This document shows, in pieces, positions 61,168 to 64,000 of a stretch of 64,000 nucleotides of DNA (position 1 is its first letter; every line of letters begins with the position of its first letter). Below the pieces are notes generated by a model that did not search any database, was not told the DNA's origin, and worked only from the letters and a program-made list of their open reading frames with translations. Source of the DNA: Falsiroseomonas sp046052145 (GTDB taxonomy: Bacteria; Pseudomonadota; Alphaproteobacteria; Acetobacterales; Acetobacteraceae); NCBI GenBank assembly GCA_046052145.1, contig JBJOMW010000008.1, forward strand, positions 62,001 to 126,000, written 5' to 3'. Made by a program: the position numbers and the translations under genes.

Positions 61168-62151
61168 ATGCCAAACTTGACCCGCCGCGCCACGATCGGC
61201 GCGGCCGCCGCCACGCTCGCCGCACCGAGGATCGCCATGTCACAGACCACTGCCCTCAAGGTCATGGTGTTCCCGGGCGTCGGCAACCTGCCGCTCTTCG
61301 CGGGCCAGGCGCAGGGCTTCTTCGCCCGCCGCGGGCTGGCGGTGGAGATCCTGAACACGCCGAACTCGACGGAACTCCGCAACGGCCTGGCGGAAGGCCG
61401 GCACCAGCTGGTTGTCGCCGGCGTGGACAACGCCGTCGCGATGGCCGAGGCCGGGCACGACATCGGCATCCTCATGGGCGGCGACAGCGGCTTCAACAGC
61501 TTCCATGTGAAGCCCGAGATCCGCGACTGGGCCGATATGCGCGGCCGCACGCTGATCGTGGACGCGCCCGACACCGCCTTCGCGCTCGTGGCCTACAAGA
61601 TGCTGGCGCTGAACGGCCTGCCGCGCGGCAGCTACACCATCCGCCCCACCGGCGGCACCTTCGCGCGCTACGAGCTGATGCTGCGCGACCCGGATGCGCA
61701 TGGCTCCATGCTCAACCTGCCCTTCAGCCTGCAGGCCGAAGACCAAGGCATTCGTAATCTGGCGAACGCGACCGATGTGGTCGGCCCCTATCTCGGCTTC
61801 GCCGGCTGGGGCATGCGCGCCTGGACACGCGCCAACGCCGATGTCGTGACGCGCTACCTCGCCGCCTATATCGAAAGCATCCGCTGGATGCTGAACCCGG
61901 CCAATGCCGGCGCTGCCGCGTCGCTGCTGACGGAACGCCTGCGCCTTGCCCCCGCCATGGCGCAGCGCAACCTGGCGATCGTGACCAACCCACGCGGCGG
62001 CGCCGCGGTGGATGGCCGCTTCGACATGGAAGGCTTCCGCAACGTGCTGCGCATCCGCGCCGAAATGCTCGGCACCTGGGGCGGCACCCCGCCGGCACCC
62101 GATCGCTACCTCGACCTCGGCCACTGGGAGCGCGCTGTCGCGAGCCTGTAG
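61168..62151 (+). CDS. Orphan NMT1-like ABC substrate-binding protein
   Basis: 327-aa periplasmic receptor with a Tat-like signal (LTRRATIGAAAATLAAPRIA, cleavage near AMSQT). VFPGVGNLPLFAGQAQGFFARRGLAVEI and DMRGRTLIVDAPDTAFAL resemble the SsuA/NMT1 family. No permease or ATPase is next to it. ATG 61168 follows GAGAGAAC. It is adjacent to the nucleoside hydrolase on the opposite strand; the ligand is unknown. Confidence 0.85.
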   Translation: MPNLTRRATIGAAAATLAAPRIAMSQTTALKVMVFPGVGNLPLFAGQAQGFFARRGLAVEILNTPNSTELRNGLAEGRHQLVVAGVDNAVAMAEAGHDIGILMGGDSGFNSFHVKPEIRDWADMRGRTLIVDAPDTAFALVAYKMLALNGLPRGSYTIRPTGGTFARYELMLRDPDAHGSMLNLPFSLQAEDQGIRNLANATDVVGPYLGFAGWGMRAWTRANADVVTRYLAAYIESIRWMLNPANAGAAASLLTERLRLAPAMAQRNLAIVTNPRGGAAVDGRFDMEGFRNVLRIRAEMLGTWGGTPPAPDRYLDLGHWERAVASL

Positions 62152-62162
62152 GGCCGGGACCT

Positions 62163-62377
62163 GCGAGAGGGGCTCTGCCCCTCTCGCGCTCTCCCCGCCA
62201 GGAGGCTTAGCCTCCTGGACCTCGATCAGTTTTGGGTTGGAGAGGGAGGGGGCAGCGAGCGCCCTTCATCACCGATGCGCCGGTGACGCCCCCTCCCTCT
62301 CGAACCCATACTCATGGGTTCCAAGGGGCCACTGCCCCTTGGCAGGGAGGGTGTGGGAGGGACAGCGTCCCTCCCAC
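62163..62377. repeat. Palindrome module, copy 2
   Basis: Same order of elements as the module at 10963. Stems: 62163-62173/62177-62187 (11 bp), 62198-62206/62210-62218 (9 bp), 62240-62253/62288-62301 (14 bp with an inner hairpin in the loop), 62321-62329/62334-62342 (9 bp) and 62353-62363/62367-62377 (11 bp). CCTGGACCTCGATCAGTT and ATGGGTTCCAAGGGGCCACT are shared. The stems differ from copy 1 in compensated positions. It lies between convergent genes. Confidence 0.75.
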
Positions 62378-62397
62378 GGCACCACGCCCCACACGCC

Positions 62398-63573
62398 TCA
62401 CGCCAACGCCGCCAGCAGGGCCGGGCTGGGTTCGATGCCGATGCCGGGGCCGTCGGGCAGGGTATAGAAACCGGCCTCGCAGGACATGTGGCGGGTGCCG
62501 GTCGGTTGGGTCAGGCGCAGATTCGGGTCGAAGATGCTGTGCTGGTATTCGTGCCAAGGCAGGCGTTGCAGCGTGCTGGAGACTTGCAGGCTCGCGGCGT
62601 GGAAGAGGCCGACGCCGATCGTCGCATGTGGCATCACCGCGATGTTCTGCGCATGGCATAGCGCGCCGATGCGGGCGAATTCGGTGATGCCGGTGCGGCC
62701 CATCTCCGGCTGGCCGATGCCGAACGCACGCGCGGCCAGGCGCTGCTGCCATTCGAAGACGGTCCGCAATTCTTCGCCGAGCGCGATCGGCACACCGACG
62801 CTGCGTGCGACGTCCGCGATGCCGGCGATGTCTTCGGGTGGGCACGGCGCCTCGGCGAAGGCCAGGCGATGCGGCTCCAGCCGGCGGATCAGGCGGATGG
62901 CCTCGGCGGCGGTGTGGCGCCAATGCAGATCGGCCATGATCTCCGCCTGCGGGCCGAGGCCGTCGCGGAGAGCGATCATCTCCGCTTCCGCGCCGTCATC
63001 GGCGACGACGGCGGCGAATTTGAACCCCCGAAAACCCCTCGCCTGCCACTCGCGCGCGAAGTCCACGCGTTCGGCCAGCGTCGCGCGCGGCAGGCCGGAG
63101 ACATAGGCGGGGATCGTCGCGTGCCGCCGGCCGCCGAGCAGCGTCGAGACCGGCGCGCACAACCGCTTGCCGAGCAGATCCCACAGAGCGATGTCCACGG
63201 CTGCGAGGCTGTCCAGGTAGAAGCCGCCGAAGAAGCCGCGCACGCGCATCAGGTCGTAGAGGTCTTCGTGGATCACCGCCGGCGCGGAGGGGTCGCGGCC
63301 TTCCAGCACGGGTGCGATCACATCCTCAACGATGGCGCGCACCGCTTCCGGTGCGACGATCCCGTAGGTCTCGCCCCAGCCCGTCAGCCCCTTCTCGGTC
63401 GTGACGCGCAGCACGACCGAACGGTCGGCCGTGGGGTAGAGCGTGCGGTTGCCCTGGCGCACGATGTAGCCACGCCGGTTGACGAACTCGCCCGGCCGGA
63501 GCGGGCCGAGATAGGGCACGTCGCGCGGAATCTCGACGACGAAGGCCGAGACGCTCTCGATCCGGTCGGTCAT
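62398..63573 (-). CDS. Enolase-superfamily dehydratase (mandelate racemase/muconate lactonizing family)
   Basis: 391-aa sugar-acid dehydratase-type protein. Catalytic Lys is K185 (FKFAAVV), metal ligands are D215 (MADLHW), E241 (FAEAPCP) and E267 (LGEE), and the acid/base His is H316 (PHATIG). These fit the mandelate-racemase subgroup. Substrate likely an aldarate or aldonate. ATG at 63573 overlaps the stop of the aldolase (ATGA), so the two act in one pathway. Confidence 0.88.
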   Translation of the reverse strand: MTDRIESVSAFVVEIPRDVPYLGPLRPGEFVNRRGYIVRQGNRTLYPTADRSVVLRVTTEKGLTGWGETYGIVAPEAVRAIVEDVIAPVLEGRDPSAPAVIHEDLYDLMRVRGFFGGFYLDSLAAVDIALWDLLGKRLCAPVSTLLGGRRHATIPAYVSGLPRATLAERVDFAREWQARGFRGFKFAAVVADDGAEAEMIALRDGLGPQAEIMADLHWRHTAAEAIRLIRRLEPHRLAFAEAPCPPEDIAGIADVARSVGVPIALGEELRTVFEWQQRLAARAFGIGQPEMGRTGITEFARIGALCHAQNIAVMPHATIGVGLFHAASLQVSSTLQRLPWHEYQHSIFDPNLRLTQPTGTRHMSCEAGFYTLPDGPGIGIEPSPALLAALA

Positions 63574-64000
63574 CGGGGGGGATGGATCGCCAGCGTCGGC
63601 GCGGCGGTCGCGAGCAGTTCGCCGATCTCCGCCATGTCGCCCGCATCGAGCTTCGGCCCCGCCGCGCGCGCGCCGGTGTGCTGCAACAGGCCGCGGCGCT
63701 TCAGCACTTCCTTCGTCGCGCGCACGCGGAAGGTCATCTGGAAGGCGAGCAGCGGCAGGGTCAGCGTGTAGATGCGCCGCGCCTCCGCCCGGTCGCCACG
63801 CTGCCAGGCCTGCCACAGCGCAGCATGCGCATCCGCGATTTCGACCGCCGGCATGGTGCCGCAGGCACCGCGGGCGAGTTCGTCCAGCACGAAGCGCGCG
63901 CCGGCCCCGCCCATCACGCCATCCAGCCCACCGCCGGCCGCGGCCAGGATGCGCGTGACATGCTGGCCGCAGGGCAGCGTTTCTTCCTTCACATAGCGGA
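63570..64000 (-). CDS. DHDPS/NAL-family aldolase, N-terminus outside window
   Basis: C-terminal 143 codons of a class I aldolase (PF00701). The reading frame enters the window at RYVKEET, which carries the Schiff-base Lys of the family (VKEE), then FVLDELARGACGTMPA and the C-terminal helices. Partner of the enolase-superfamily dehydratase; a 2-keto-3-deoxy-acid or 5-dehydro-4-deoxyglucarate type substrate is likely. Start not visible. Confidence 0.85.
   Translation of the reverse strand, partial: RYVKEETLPCGQHVTRILAAAGGGLDGVMGGAGARFVLDELARGACGTMPAVEIADAHAALWQAWQRGDRAEARRIYTLTLPLLAFQMTFRVRATKEVLKRRGLLQHTGARAAGPKLDAGDMAEIGELLATAAPTLAIHPPR

Noticed and set aside
1..64000. tRNA genes, CRISPR arrays, prophage, transposases
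   Set aside because: No cloverleaf with a GTTCGAATC-type arm, no regular 28-37-bp repeats with spacers, and no integrase, capsid or transposase proteins were found.

Overview
The window is a high-GC (roughly 70%), densely packed chromosomal segment from what looks like an alphaproteobacterium. Acetobacteraceae/Rhodospirillales (a Roseomonas-like genome) is the most likely source. The indications are strong GC bias with many GTG/TTG starts, four tripartite-tricarboxylate Bug receptors, a homospermidine synthase, a class 3 (Rhizobium etli-type) asparaginase, and a BciB-like 8-vinyl reductase that would fit an aerobic anoxygenic phototroph lineage. This assignment is inference; there is no rRNA in the window to test it. 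I saw no tRNA, CRISPR, prophage, transposase or integrase.

Layout. 1-9.7 kb: partial kelch protein, AraC regulator, a minus-strand trio (YVTN beta-propeller, NodB-like deacetylase, sterol-desaturase-type hydroxylase), msrA-msrB, a serine hydrolase, a CoA-transferase, and an orphan Bug receptor preceded by four 25-bp-spaced repeats. 9.8-20.6 kb: asparaginase, a structured palindrome module, cydD-cydC, a second deacetylase with a lipocalin, a site-2 protease with CBS domains, an SbtA-type bicarbonate permease, a HerA-like ATPase and a GNAT protein. 20.6-27.6 kb: histidine utilisation by the HutF route (hutU-hutH-hutI plus a hotdog thioesterase, divergent from hutF-SDR-GNAT); hutG and hutC are not visible. 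27.8-38.8 kb: a small YdcH-like protein, an EamA exporter, a cysteine-dioxygenase-like cupin, then three transport units: Bug plus CMD-family protein, TRAP dctPQM, and Bug-tctB-tctA-maoC, with a ribosome-hibernation-like protein and a small NfeD-like protein between them.

38.8-45.8 kb: a solitary fusA diverges from a queuosine operon, queA-tgt-queF-queG. The operon continues into a 36-codon ORF that looks like queC with its middle deleted in frame, followed by a class I glutamine amidotransferase. 45.8-52.6 kb: orphan Bug, two paralogous flavodoxin-fold quinone reductases around a cupin, and an ABC importer with a cytosine-deaminase-type amidohydrolase. 52.9-56.0 kb: a sugar-acid oxidation operon (DenD-like, 2-hydroxyacid dehydrogenase, idonate dehydrogenase-like). 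56.1-64 kb: agmatinase plus homospermidine synthase (agmatine to putrescine to homospermidine), BciB-like protein, nucleoside hydrolase, orphan substrate-binding protein, a second copy of the palindrome module, and an enolase-superfamily dehydratase with a partial DHDPS-family aldolase.

Taken together this is mostly catabolic and uptake functions for organic acids, amino acids and nucleobases, with housekeeping tRNA modification and translation genes embedded. About eighteen gene junctions are ATGA, GTGA or TGATG overlaps, implying pervasive translational coupling. The items most worth a second look are the collapsed queC, the two covarying palindrome modules between convergent genes, and the spaced repeats upstream of the Bug gene at 8740.
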